From NCBI GenBank assembly GCA_037903355.1, contig JBAJFE010000034.1, positions 496,001 through 560,000 on the forward strand: a stretch of DNA of 64,000 nt, read 5' to 3'. This document shows, piece after piece, positions 24,501 through 35,565 of the stretch. The number at the start of each line of letters is the position of its first letter. Position 1 is the first letter of the stretch. Both the position numbers and the translations under genes were made by a program. Below the pieces are notes generated by a model. It worked only from the letters and a program-made list of their open reading frames with translations, was not told the DNA's origin and searched no databases. This DNA comes from Trichuris trichiura. Its lineage: Eukaryota; Nematoda; Enoplea; Trichinellida; Trichuridae.

Positions 24501-27252
24501 GAACAGACCTTGTATAAGGAGAGCAATACGAGAGTCCTTATCACTGTGTTCTGGTGTGTTCTACGGTGTGCAGGTGTCCAGATGTATAAAAGGAAGCACA
24601 TTGCGCTCACGATAGAAAAGGTGGAGATCATCAAAGCATTGAAGGGGGAGTGACCGGCCGAAGAACAGGAAGAATGCGATGGACGGCGCCTTTTATGTTT
24701 AAAAAGCGTTCGTGACTTAGCCGCTAGCGAACGTCAAAGCCTGTTGAAGCAGATGCTAATAACTGACTACATAAAATAAATTTAGACTTCGTGGACTTAT
24801 ACTGCACGGGTAGAAGGAAGGATGGGCACTGGCGTACAACCGAGGAAACAAAGGTTACAAAGGCCCAGAAATCGCGCAATAATCGACCGCTAAGTCAATT
24901 TCTTTTCGAGCTAACAGAACTGGCCAGCAACTGCGAATATGGAAAAATAAGTTCATGGCAACTATTTCTATGTCGCTTCGCGGTACAGCGTCCACGCCAC
25001 ATAGGAAACAGGTTTCCGCTGGTCAGTCGTCTCCCTTAATCAGACGGACTTCGCTGCCCTCGTTAGGCTATTCACCGCTTGCAGAGACTGACGCTGTAGA
25101 CGCCAGGAACATGCATCTAAAATTGCATTACCTGCTTTTCTGTAGCCTACTGTAAGGCTCCTCCATAATCTGAATTTTTCCGTAATCTGAACTACCCCTC
25201 GCCCTGACGAGTTCGGATAAGGGAGGATTTACAGTATTTTCAACCTATTCGAGATTTTGACTGCCACCAGTGAGGAACATTTTAAGCATGAGATCAAGTA
25301 CAGCAGCACCAGAGACACTTAACGGCATAAACATATTATACTATGGCTGTTCACACTTATAAGTAAATAATGTCGCTGTGATAGCCCGTGAGCACTTGAT
25401 CTGACCGTCGTAAATGCTGAACATTAAAAGCCTGCTCAGCTCGTGAACATGTGGCATAGTGCTCAAATTCACTAAGCGAAAGGCAGTTTTCAAATAGAGA
25501 ACCCTTTTTATTTCAAAAAGCTTAAAGAAGTTTTTTTGAATAAACGCAGTCCAGCATGAACTAGACGTCATCGCGAACCTTCCGCAATGTTACCCATTAA
25601 ATTAGGAATTCAAAATACAGTAAAACCTCTCTAATCCGAACGCGTCGCATCGGAGGTAGTTCAGATTACCGAAAAATCCGAATTATGGAGGAGCCTTACA
25701 GTAGGCTACAGAAAAGCAGGTAATGCAATTTTAGATGCATGTTCCTGGCGTCTACAGCGTCAGTCTCTGTAAGCGGTGAATAGCCTAACGAGGGCAGCGA
25801 AGTGCGTCTGATTAGGAAAAACGACTGACCAGCAGGAACCAGTTTCTTAAATAACGTGGACACAGTACCGCGAAGCGACGTGGAAATAGTTGCCATGAAC
25901 TTATTTTTCCATATTCGTAATCACCGGTCGGCTCTGTTGACTCGAAAATAAATTGAGTAAGCGGCTGATCATTGCGTAATGTGGGAACAGATTGTAGTTT
26001 TATACGACTGAAAAACACTAAGCTTTTGATCTACGATTCTGTTTATTCAGGGAAACCTAAGTCTCGAGCTGCCTTGCTGCAATCAACGTATTGGTCGAAA
26101 CTGGTTCGGCAGAGCCGTGGCTGGCTTGCGCCTGTTACCGTATCCCGAAAGGACCGGTGGCAGGTTGTTTACTGCCCTTATAGCCGTTGCCGCCAAGTTA
26201 TAGCGCATTTCGCACAGGTAGCCTAACTATGGTGTCTTGGTACGGGACAATAATTTTTCATAATGAATTGACTTTAATTACGGAGTCCAAGTCCCGTCGA
26301 GAAAACGTTTATTTCTCCGGAGCTTTCGGGTCGAACGAAGACGTCTCGCTCGACCCGAAAACTTCGGAGAAATAAACGGTTTTTCGACGGGACTTGGGCT
26401 TTGTAATTAAGGTCAATTCATTAGGTAACCTAATTATCTTTAATGTTTGCGGTCGTTCTATTGTTCTCTTCCACGAGTTCGGATTAGAGAGGAATTCGGG
26501 TTATGGAGGTTCAGATTAGGTTAGTTTTACTGTAGTACCAATCACATCTTCCCGGTGTTTGGGTAATCGTTTGTGGTTGTCGGGTAGAAACGAAGGGAAA
26601 GAAGAATAATCACTAAATTTGTGTGGAAAAATCTGAGCAGCGTAAAGGTAAATAAAAGCATGGATAAGGTCGAGTAATTTTCCTACTGGTTACTAACCAT
26701 AATGAGGTACGTAAGCTCCGACTAATGTCATTTCGCTGGTCATAACTGCACGGCATTGCAGTAACTAAACTTTGACTACAATGGTCAGTCATGTATATAC
26801 GCTAGAAGAAAAGGTCAGTTGCGCAACTTCTGTATTACTACGGTTGGCTCATTGTTCTCGTTTTTCTATTGAACGTCAGTTTGAAACATAAGAGAACCAC
26901 TCTTCTAATGAGTATGCATCAAGTTCATCGTTATGCTTTCTTTCATTACGTTTTGATACAACGTTGGCGTTTTAAGGGCCTCTTCGATGAGCCTCCAGAA
27001 GGAACTGAAGGAACTGTAAGTCTTATTTTTTTATACGCTGACGTCGGTGAGTTATACACTGTTTCTCTTAGTGATGAGCTGAAGAAGACAGCTGCTGACC
27101 TGAAGATGCAACTTGCGGATAAACAAAAGAAAATGAGAGCTTACTTGATCTTGTCACAGCAGCCGTTATATCAGCAGCTCTACGATGAATATAAACGGTT
27201 GAAAGAGGAATTGGAATTATACATGTTTGTCATAGAAAACGTTCCCGATTAA
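21562..27252 (+). CDS. Coiled-coil protein, 3' six exons (5' end not found)
   Basis: Exons 21562-21666, 21729-21809, 21982-22023, 22980-23089, 26977-27015 and 27072-27252 join in phase into 185 residues ending in TAA. The last 75 residues are strongly heptad-like: MSLQKELKELDELKKTAADL, LKMQLADKQKKMRAYLI, then YQQLYDEYKRLKEELELYMF. Earlier exons are also helical (LEALEKKAMEQMSELEQSI, HVEQERELLLQF, KYMTALSAESLSLRREAE). No family was recognised; subunits of cytoskeletal, kinetochore or ciliary assemblies look like this, but that is a guess. The last intron is 56 bp. The intron 23090-26976 is 3.9 kb and holds three transposons. Exon 22980 and the 42-base exon are the least certain joins. The initiator codon is not identified. 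Confidence 0.6.
23864..24055. mobile_element. Palindromic MITE, family A copy 2
   Basis: 192 bp with TA on both sides. The left end CACTGTAAATTGTGGCCTTG pairs with the right end AAGGCCGCACTTTATAGTG, and inner blocks GCATCTTGTGGATGAG and CTCGAAGATGCC are complementary. It lies inside the large intron of the coiled-coil gene and directly abuts the next element, sharing a single TA. Confidence 0.85.
24058..25234 (+). mobile_element. Pogo/Tigger-like element A, decayed
   Basis: About 1.18 kb between TA dinucleotides. The ends are CAGTGAAACCCTAATCTGAA and TTCGGATAAGGGAGGATTTACAG, the same TIR type as element B. At about 24,590 a plus-strand fragment reads KRKHIALTIEKVEIIKALK, the start of the CENP-B/pogo-type helix-turn-helix DNA-binding domain, and is followed by stops. 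A later fragment (about 24,860-25,150) is shared with element B in the opposite orientation. No catalytic domain remains, so it is non-autonomous. Confidence 0.8.
25618..26532 (-). mobile_element. Pogo/Tigger-like element B, decayed, with a nested foldback
   Basis: 915 bp, TA-flanked: CAGTAAAACCTCTCTAATCC at the left and GGTTCAGATTAGGTTAGTTT at the right. The interior is homologous to the 3' half of element A but inverted (shared fragment YEYGKISSWQLFP on the minus strand near 25,900). A 192-bp foldback element with its own target duplication has inserted at 26231. Confidence 0.8.
26231..26422. mobile_element. Foldback MITE (family F) nested in element B
   Basis: 192 bp. It begins GGTGTCTTGGTACGGGAC, the family terminus, and contains nearly perfect arms: AAGTCCCGTCGAGAAAACG with TTTTTCGACGGGACTTGG, and TCTCCGGAGCTTTCGGGTCG with the complementary GACCCGAAAACTTCGGAGA. 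It is flanked by 15-bp direct repeats (AGGTAGCCTAACTAT at 26216-26230, AGGTAACCTAATTAT at 26423-26437, two mismatches). Confidence 0.8.
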
Positions 27253-28104
27253 GTTGCTCTTAAAAGCGTTATTAAATGTGAACTTTCTGTACGTTTTGTT
27301 GACGGCTGCGCTGTGGAAGTCGTCGCGAATGCGATAAACTATTTTTTGAATACAAAGTAGCAGCAAACAATGATGAAATGGTTTGCAAAAACTTGTCCCT
27401 GATTTAATCCGTAATTCTGAACCTCCTGACCCAGGAAGCAAATTTACCGAAACCTGCCTTCATCTAGCTAGCCATCTCAACTTGGCAGTATTTGCTCACC
27501 CCTCATTTGAGCCGAAACCTTAGCGTTATCCGGTTTATGTTATTTGTCTTCTATAGTGGCTGCTTGTCATATAAAGCCTAAGCTTAGGCTTAGCTGAGTA
27601 GTGCTCAAAAATTCGAAACTAGCTTTCCCAGATCAAGATAAAAGATAACAATGAAAACCAGATGTCGTGTAAAAAGTGATCAATAATATTTGGGTAAAAT
27701 TCAAAATCCCGAAAGATTGAAAGTACACTGTAAAGTATGGCCTTGCGGCAGTTTTGCTTCCAAATAAGGAATGTATTTGAGTAGAGGCGTTATACTAGTT
27801 TTGTTCAAACTTAGTGACCTAAAAAGCAAGATTAGTATGTTAACGCCTCCACTCAAATACATTCCTTATCTGGAAAATGCCATTGCACAACTGCCACAAG
27901 TCTATACTTCACAGTGTATTTTTGGCCTTTCGGGATTTTGGCCGTATCCTTTATTATTTATTCGTTTTTATCAACTTTATCGAAGCATATAGTGTTTGTT
28001 ACAATACCAATGGCTCAGTGTTCCGTTGTAAAACATTCATCTCATACGCTAATAAAAGCCTTGGATAAATGAATGGTTTCAGTATTAGTACTTCACAGTA
28101 AGTT
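27253..28104. other. 3' flank of coiled-coil gene with a MITE
   Basis: Non-coding. It contains the inverted telomere-type motif AAAGCCTAAGCTTAGGCTTA near 27,574-27,593 and the family A MITE listed separately. No gene supported. Confidence 0.5.
27726..27916. mobile_element. Palindromic MITE, family A copy 3
   Basis: 191 bp, TA-flanked, the best preserved of the family. CACTGTAAAGTATGGCCTTG at the left is complementary to the CACAAGTCTATACTTCACAGTG end. Inner arms AAATAAGGAATGTATTTGAG and CTCAAATACATTCCTTAT are perfect complements, giving a long hairpin around 27,815. Confidence 0.9.
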
Positions 28105-28369
28105 TCGTGTTGAGTTTCTTTTACGGAAAGCCTGTCCCGTTGAAAAATTTTTAATTTTCCGGAGCTTTCGGGTCAAATGAGACCCGTCTTCAGCGGTGTT
28201 AAAATAAAGTAATGAAGTAATCTATTATTTATGAAGTTATTTTAACACCGCTGAAGACGGGTCTCGTTTGACCCGAAAGCTCCGGAAAATTAAAAATTTT
28301 TCAGCGGGACAGGCTTTCCGTAAAAGAAACTCAACATGAAACTATACGGTCCCGTACCAAGAAGTCGCA
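28105..28369. mobile_element. Foldback MITE (family F), well preserved, 13-bp target duplication
   Basis: 265 bp. The arms of roughly 105 bp are almost perfect complements: TTGAGTTTCTTTTACGGAAA, then CCTGTCCCGTTGAAAAATTT and the core CCGGAGCTTTCGGGTC...GACCCGTCTTCAGCGGTG, mirrored after about 28,240. The right end has TCCCGTACCAAGAAG, the family terminus. Identical 13-bp repeats TTCACAGTAAGTT flank it (28092-28104 and 28370-28382). Confidence 0.9.
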
Positions 28370-28997
28370 TTCACAGTAAGTTAAAAATTCTTCTTCACCT
28401 GAAAAGGTCAAGTTTCATGTTGGAGAGAGATATGACTGAAACATGATAAATACAAAATCTTTCCATCTGTACAACATAAAGGCAAAGCCTTCGAAACTGA
28501 TTTTTCCTTCAGCACTAATGCGATCACGGCGACCTATGGTTGGTTAAGTAATAGCGGCTCACTGAAGGCGTTTGTACTGGATGCTCACGCGATCGGGAAA
28601 TACTGCTGTAGCTGTTTAACTCAGCAAAAGGTTGTTCCATGTTCGAGCATACGTTACAACACTTCGTCGCAATAGCGACTGTAAACTAATTGTTACTTCT
28701 CGCCACCCTCTAATTCCTGTTAATGGAAGAGTTGTGGCTGATTTAAACTGCCTCTGTCCGTTTCTGGGGGCTGAGCTCAAATTCATGATGCGACCTTCAT
28801 TAGCAGGTAACGCAAAAAAGCGTTTAATTGTCGAAAAACAAGATAAAATGATAAAGAGTTTTTTTTCGAGACTTTCTCGTCGCGTTTTCGGCATCTGCCG
28901 TTAAAAAATATTTACAAATACGTATTCAACGCAAGTACTTACAGCAAAACAGAGCTGAATACCAGAGAAACGTCCATACAGCCTCGCAGATACGGAC

Positions 28998-30264
28998 TTA
29001 GAACATCCTGTGCTGGTAATATCGAAAATCCGACTGAAATGAAGGAGAGTCGCGACCGAACCTTTTGCAAGTGCCAACCGACCGAGGCTCCAATGGCGAT
29101 GTCAACAATGACGTATCTATTTTGTCCAAATATTCAGATACGCTGCTCCTCTTAGTTGGTTCATGCTGGAGGTTTTCCACAGCCGGCTTTTGCAACTTCG
29201 ACGTCCCTGCTTTTGTACAACTTAAGAGAAATGTTTCCGTTACGACTGGAGATTCTATTTCGAAATGATCGCTGCAACCAAAGGCCAACCAGTGTTCGCC
29301 TTCGACTGATTCTATACAAGTACAAACGCTACTGGAATTTCCCAGCATTGTTTTTTCTCCGAGAGGATTATCGTATGTTTCTGGGTGCCACTGGCATTCA
29401 AGTGGTGATGAAAAGTAGCCCTCTTCAAGGGACAGTTGATGACTCCTTTTCTTCAATGACCTTTCACGCATGGTTGAAAATTCGTTATCACATTGGTCTA
29501 GCACTGGGCTCAAGTTACCGTACGAACTGTCAGTCAGATAAACACTTTGCCTTGTACTGCTTTGTCTTCTGCAATGGGAATCCGAATTGGCAGACTGCTT
29601 CGAACAAACTTGATCACGAAAAGAAACAGGCCGACTTAATGGTGCTCGTGAACATGTAGGCACATCTTGTAAATCTAACGGAGTCGTTGTGGGAAATGAA
29701 AGACTCATTTCAAATGGAATGCGCTTTAGAATTTCCGCGGAGCAGTTGAGAGAATTTCGAGGATACCAGTGGGGAAAAGCTCGCAGAATCCTTTCAACCG
29801 CCTTGACAAAAACATCATCAGTACCCTTGGAACGCATGACTTCACCTGCTCTTTCTTCAGAATCACTCCATCTGCTAGGCGTGGACCTATTATAAAAAAT
29901 GTTGATGAAAAAAGTCTGATTTAGCAACAATACCTCTCCACAGCTCGTTTAGGTGGTTCATCAACTTTTGAAGATAAAGAATTGGGATCACTTGAATCAA
30001 CACCATAACATTTCGTACTGACAGCTTTACCAGATCGTTTCCATTCTCTCATAATCCCTATAGGTTGTGTAATTCGGCGACAGACTGACAGATTGGCAAC
30101 ATCGTGATCATAGTAGTTACTACTACTTGGCAAGGCATTCAGAGTGGGAAAACGTGCCGTTTCACCGCGGAAAAATCTCTTAAAATGCTGATATCCGTTC
30201 ATTCAGAATTTAATCTACAATTGGGTCACACTATTACCTTTCGAGAAACGTATCTTCTTTGCAT
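28998..30264 (-). CDS. Orphan protein, three exons, 389 aa
   Basis: Exons 30264-30238, 30187-29934 and 29886-28998 join with introns of 50 and 47 bp (GTAATA...TATCAG and GTATTG...TAATAG) into one 389-residue frame. The start MQRRYVSRKHFKRFF is the first ATG after an in-frame stop; an internal ATG at 30202 is the alternative. The protein is Ser/Thr/Pro-rich and polar, without signal peptide or membrane segment. One more structured-looking stretch, VFVKAVERILRAFPHWYP, lies in the first half. The rest looks intrinsically disordered (SSVCTCIESVEGEHWLAFG is an exception). No family recognised. Long non-repetitive frame and short canonical introns support a real gene. Extra 3' exons are possible: a GTAAGT donor lies near 28,945 in another frame. 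Confidence 0.6.
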
Positions 30265-31865
30265 GGATGCTTAGTGTTCACAGGCGCAAACTGAGGCTTT
30301 GAAGAACAGCCGGGCTTACGTAAAGGTTCTGAAACGAGGAATGAAAATATTTTGAAGCGCTGTTCTGCTAAACATTATGTCATACCCTGCGCAAATCCGT
30401 CTGCTTTACTAAAAGCTTTTTCAAAGCCAGCGTACTATCAGTTCGAGAGAATTACCAAGAGAACGTTCAACATAGCAACAGTAGGAACTTCTGCTAAACT
30501 CATTGAACACTACATTAGCACATGCTTAGTGGCCATGATACTACTAATCAAATGTGCGCTAAAGGCTGAACCTGTCAATTATTTATTTACTTTTAAACAA
30601 AAAACAAATGTTACAATCTGCGCATTGCAAACAACCATCAATTCCTGTAATGGTACCTGAAAACGCTTCTGCTGCTGAACGGAACTGTTTATTATTCTTT
30701 ATGAAAGAACAGTGCTCGCAATGCTGTGCAAAATACAGTGCACTTTGACAGGTAAAAAAGCATTTCACTCGCATGCTGCAATGAAAACTACTGCTGAGCG
30801 TATAGGCAAAACATTACCGTACGTTCCGTATACTCTATCGGGGCATTACACTCCCTCAAAAGTGATGTTAATATTTAGCTCCAGTCAACGCGCATTGACT
30901 GAAACATTCGCGGATAAAGACGGCGGGTAATGTAAGCCTACTGCGCTACGGCTTGCGCGACGGCTTGCAAGCGGAACTTAGAGATCCGTTTTCACAGTGA
31001 TGAAAACAATTATTAAAATGTAACTTATGTGAACAAAGGCTGCCTACTTTCTCCTCAATAAGCTCGCCATCTGCGGTTGAGAAACCAATAAATTCAATGT
31101 AAGACGGATCAGTACTTTTTAGCTATCAGTATTTATTTTTAAGATTACAAACACAACGCAGCTGGGGAACTGATACAGAACTGGGGAAGTTGTTAATGGA
31201 AATCGACACGTTTGTTGCATGACTATAACCCTGTTGAAAAGGATTGTTTTCATTAAGAAGTTCGCGGTATAGAAATCTCTATATAAAGCTCAAAGACGCA
31301 TCACTTTTTGACACGGCTGGAAAATTTGTCTATGGTGTTGCACGATTCTCTAATTTTCACTATTTCGTTTTTGATCAAAATACAGTTCTAAAAACGTTGA
31401 AAGATTTTTCGCTTTGCTCTATATCTACAAAATAACTGATCCAATAATCTAACGATTCCTCTTCGGCAATTACAGAATCGTACAACAATAAGAACCAGTT
31501 CAGCAACAGTTTTAAGGAAACATGGCCTAGCTTTAATCAGTTTTTGGCTTACAATTAACAGCCCTACAAACTCTGTTTTGGAACATCAATTTTAAGCAAA
31601 GATGGAATATATCATCTCCATAGTTTCCTTCTTCCGCTTGGTAATTTCGTGAAACCTTAAGGTTAACTCCAGATGGCATAATATCCTTATGAAAATGCCG
31701 GATTTAACTTAACTAACGCAGTACCTTACGTGAGCAATTGATAGGGCTGCACAAAGGATTTGGGTTATTGCGGGCAGAGTCTAAATTTTAACAATATTTC
31801 GAAATAGATAAACTACAGTATCCCATTGAGCCTGCCGATCGGACCAAGGAACGTCCTCGAAAGTA
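30265..31865. other. Intergenic, nothing supported
   Basis: Only short open frames; none has recognisable domains or splice partners. AT-rich. It includes the 5' flank of the orphan gene. Confidence 0.5.
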
Positions 31866-32994
31866 CAGTAGAACCTCCGTAAGTTGACCACCCAAGGGAC
31901 CGGAGAAAACTGGTCAACATAGGAGGTGCTCAATATATTGGAACTGTGGGTATAACTGGCTCGGCTGAACAGATTAGCATCTGTATGTGTTTTATTCTAT
32001 TGCAGAGCATCAATTGGAGGTCTATTAAACGGTGAGATGCATAAAAATAACACTGTAAAATCATGCATAAGCTTCTTAGGGGCTACAATGCTTGCTGAAA
32101 AAGGTATCAATTCTAGTCTGGTGCTTATTCTTACTGCAAACATAAGCACCAAGGGCGGTCTCCGCGATAGCTACCGCGCTCAGCATCTTTGGACATTTTT
32201 CAGCAGCAAAACCCTTCAGCTGCGCTAACACGCGCCCGACGTCCTCTTCCTTCAGCTTCTGTACCATTTCCGTCTCATTTTCACTTTCCTCCTCTACGTC
32301 GTCTTCTGAGCTCAGTCCCGCTTCGGCTAGTATAGACTGAAAGATTGCTTGTCGGTCGGGTTCGGTAGAAGTGGCCAATTCATCATCCATTGAAACAAAA
32401 TCTTCGAAGTTTACTCCTTCAATCTCTACTTCGGGAGTGGGATTATCAGGCCGGAGCTCGACATGATCCTCTTCGTCTCTGACGAATCCAGCTCTCCTGA
32501 AGCATTTCCGTATTGCCTCCGGCTGAACCTTATTCCACGAAGCATTGATCCAAAGTACAACGTCCAAAGCATTAATGGACGCAGCAATCGTAGTCGCTCC
32601 AGCAAATGAGCTGGTGTGTTCTGCTATGCCAACGATCCACCGCAGAAGCTGGGTCCGGTATTTCACCTTAAACGTCTTAATTACTCCTTGATCTAAAGGC
32701 TGCGTCTTTGAGGTAGTGTTTGGGGGCAGGAATTTTAACGTGACATTTGTGAGGTCTTTCACGTGGGGGTGGCTCGGGCAGTTGTCTACTACCAATAAGA
32801 TGGAACGTTTCATTCGCTTCATCTGTCCGTCGACACTTCTTACCCACTCTTCGAATGTGGCGGCTGTCATCCAGGCGGATTTATTTGATCTCCAAGTGGC
32901 AAGGAGGTCATCAAGCTTCAAGTTCTTAAAAGCTCAGGGTTTCGTTGACTTACCAATGACCAATGGCTTCAACTTCTCCCCAGTTGCGCTAGCG
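31866..32994 (-). mobile_element. Tigger/pogo element, 3' half, cut off by the hAT element
   Basis: The left terminus CAGTAGAACCTCCGTAAGTT is TA-flanked and identical in type to the MITEs at 16396 and 20037, identifying this as a relative of their source element. The transposase C-terminal half reads on the minus strand from about 32,994 to 32,076. The N-terminal half and the other terminus are missing: the sequence changes abruptly into a hAT terminus at 32995, and I could not find the rest beyond 38,044. Confidence 0.85.
32076..32994 (-). pseudogene. Tigger transposase C-terminal fragment (DDE superfamily)
   Basis: A minus-strand frame of about 306 codons that starts in mid-domain (GEKLKPLVIGKSTKP) and has one in-frame TGA right after it; 281 residues then run open to the stop at 32076. 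The second catalytic block ILLVVDNCPSHPHVKDL and the block LPPNTTSKTQPLDQGVIKTF are typical of Tigger/CENP-B-related transposases, as are the acidic tail and the FFSKH terminus. The helix-turn-helix DNA-binding domain and the first catalytic aspartate are absent. Inactive. Confidence 0.9.
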
Positions 32995-33311
32995 CAGTGA
33001 TTCCCAACGAGGGCCCCAGGGACCCCTTGGGGGCCCTGGAAAACTTGAAGAGGGCCCGGAAAAGAATTGGGGACTTAGGGGGTCCCTGGGAGCTTAGGGG
33101 GACCCCACGGGGTCCCTGGTATTCGGTGCCGCAGGACGAGAGCGCGCAGCCGTGCCTGTACGTAGTTTGGCTATGGAAATTAGCGAGTCTCGTGTATCGT
33201 ACCCCCGGCTGAAGTTGACGCGGCAACATCAAGGGAGGTCAAGTGAAGATTACGCCGTCACAGTAACAATGGTTCGCATTCTTTAACCGTGCCGGCCGTC
33301 CTGTCCTGCCC

Positions 33312-33326
33312 TAGCCTAAGCCTAAG
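33312..33326. repeat. Interstitial telomere-type hexamers inside hAT element
   Basis: TAGCCTAAGCCTAAG, two GCCTAA units, preceded by GCCGGCCGTCCTGTCCTGCC. The same preceding sequence occurs before the longer run at 46141, so the motif was copied with a transposon rather than by telomere healing. Confidence 0.8.
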
Positions 33327-35565
33327 ACTGAACATGTGTTCTTCGATGTTATTGTGAGACGTTGGCGAGCTTGATACACAAGCGTAGCGCGCTAAGACAG
33401 TTAACGTAAATAAGCGTCCCTTTGATGCTGCCGTCTCCGTTTCTGACGAGGAGAAGATACACGAGATCCAATGGCTTGTTATCATTGCCCTGTCGTTTAC
33501 CCTGATGTATCGGGCGAAAGTTTTTCTTACTATATTACGCTGCGTAGCGAATTCCAGCCACACTACAAAAAAAGCCATTGGCGAAGGATAGACTGACCGA
33601 AAGGCGAATTGTCCGATTTCTGTGCTTCGCCATCTGCTGCTGTGCCAAAGCGCAATTCAGAATGAATCTTTTTGGTTGGTTTTTTCGCATTAGCGTACCA
33701 CCCTAGCGCAAATCGGAGGGCTTGGGAAACTACAACCTGCAGGGGGCGATGACAGCTTCTTCGCGGAGGCGGACAAGCACGCCTGGGGGGTAATGGCGGG
33801 GAAAATGCTCAGTAGACACTGATTATTCTCTCCTGTGCGTTGACGGTGGAAAGTAATAATAGCTCTGCGATCCTTCTTGTATCTTGTTTCCTCAGTGCTG
33901 TAGTTCTCATCTATTCAGCTATCCCGTTATATCAGCTGTTAGGAAACTGCTTTGTCGCGACTACGGACCTCTCCTGAAATTCGACGAACTTCTTAAAAAT
34001 AGAAAGGTAAGTGTCTTGTAAGATTCTAGTTGAAACATGGCTCACGTTACCAGGAGATCAGCATTGCTTGAGCATTAAAATAGATTCAGTCGCAACCATA
34101 GGAGTATCTGTAAGGATAATAAGCTGTGATCTGCTGGCTTAGTGAGTACAGGGGATCCTTGACTGACGGCGGTCCTTCTGACTGTCCCAATGCGTCCCAT
34201 CCATCTATAATACGTCGGCGGTAGCTTAACCCCTGAGCCCTCATCAACGCGAAAGGCACATCACATCACAGTTTTATACAGGTTACCTTTTACATGTCTG
34301 AAACACTTGCCGTGACTCTTCACTTAACGGGGACATCTTATAAGCACTATTTCTCAGTTTGATTTCTACATCTAGTGTAGATACCTAACGGGATTTCAAG
34401 AAGTCATATGCTCGCTACTACGGGTACTTAAACGACGAAATGTGCCCATTTCATGACTATAGTGGACGTCTTTTTCTCGGCCGCTAACAGGCACGTCGCG
34501 CGCTATGTATTGTGCCTGAAGCTTATCGCCCGCGGGACTTCGGCAACGCCTAGTGCCGCTCCTTGTGATCATATTTCCCAGAGAAACTAAGCCACAGGCG
34601 GTGCTTTCTAAGAAACGCGCTCCGTAAACGCCAGCAGGTTTCCGCGACAACTCTCACGGCGTGTCAGGCTTCAGGACGGCCGACAGGGTCCGTCGCGGAA
34701 GTCTTAACCTAAGTTATAGCGCTCGACGACGTCACCCATTTTGCTATGCTTGGGCTTTGAACTAGCATCAGCCTCCGGTTGTTCGTCAACTTCTTCGGGA
34801 AAGGATTAGTTTGCTTATGTTTAACCACGCCTATGTTTAAGTAGCGAATGATAAACCCACAAGTTCAGTAGCGCTCACCAGCAAAAAGGAGAATACACGC
34901 CCAGTTTGCTTTACAGGTAGGAGCATCTTATGACCGTCTGCCTTCCTTCCTTACGCATGGCCTTGCGGTTCGCAAAAATAGCAAGGAAAATAGGCCTAGT
35001 ACGGGAGGTGTAGATCTGTTTGAAGCAGTACTCAGTCAAACATTTGTATCCCCCACTCTTCACTGGTTTGATATCTAAAAAGACAGCCAGTAGCGGAGAG
35101 TTCGTCGTTAAACTGCGGGCATTGTTTGCCATCAAACCTTGGTGGGCGGAAGTATTTCCGAACTTGAAACCATGCGAAATCTTGTCAGCCAGCCTACCTT
35201 CTCAAACATGACACGACAACACCAGGGAGAGGGAGGATGTCCGCAAACCTGGGCAGAAAATTGTATCGCGTGCTTTCCGTTGTCCGCCGCGCGAGGACAA
35301 GAACGACCCTGTCGCAACCTCATGCTTCATAGACTTATTTTGAGCCTATTTGTCCGTCGCTACCATCAGAAAAGAGCGGGGTGATCACATGAAAGCGATC
35401 TGCTCCCGCTTCCAGGACCGACGTAGAGGGACAGTGCCATCCGGTACGGAATCCTCTGTGTTCTTACTGCGGGAGCTTAGATGACGCTTGGCTAATTGAT
35501 TTCTTAATACCACTGTGCTACTGTCTGGCTCTGAACTTGTTAGTAACGGATGTAAATTTCTACAG

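Noticed and set aside
26869..27015. Continuous open frame through 26869-27252 read as one exon
   Set aside because: A 56-bp GT-AG intron at 27016-27071 and a different upstream frame give a continuous heptad pattern; the unspliced frame does not.
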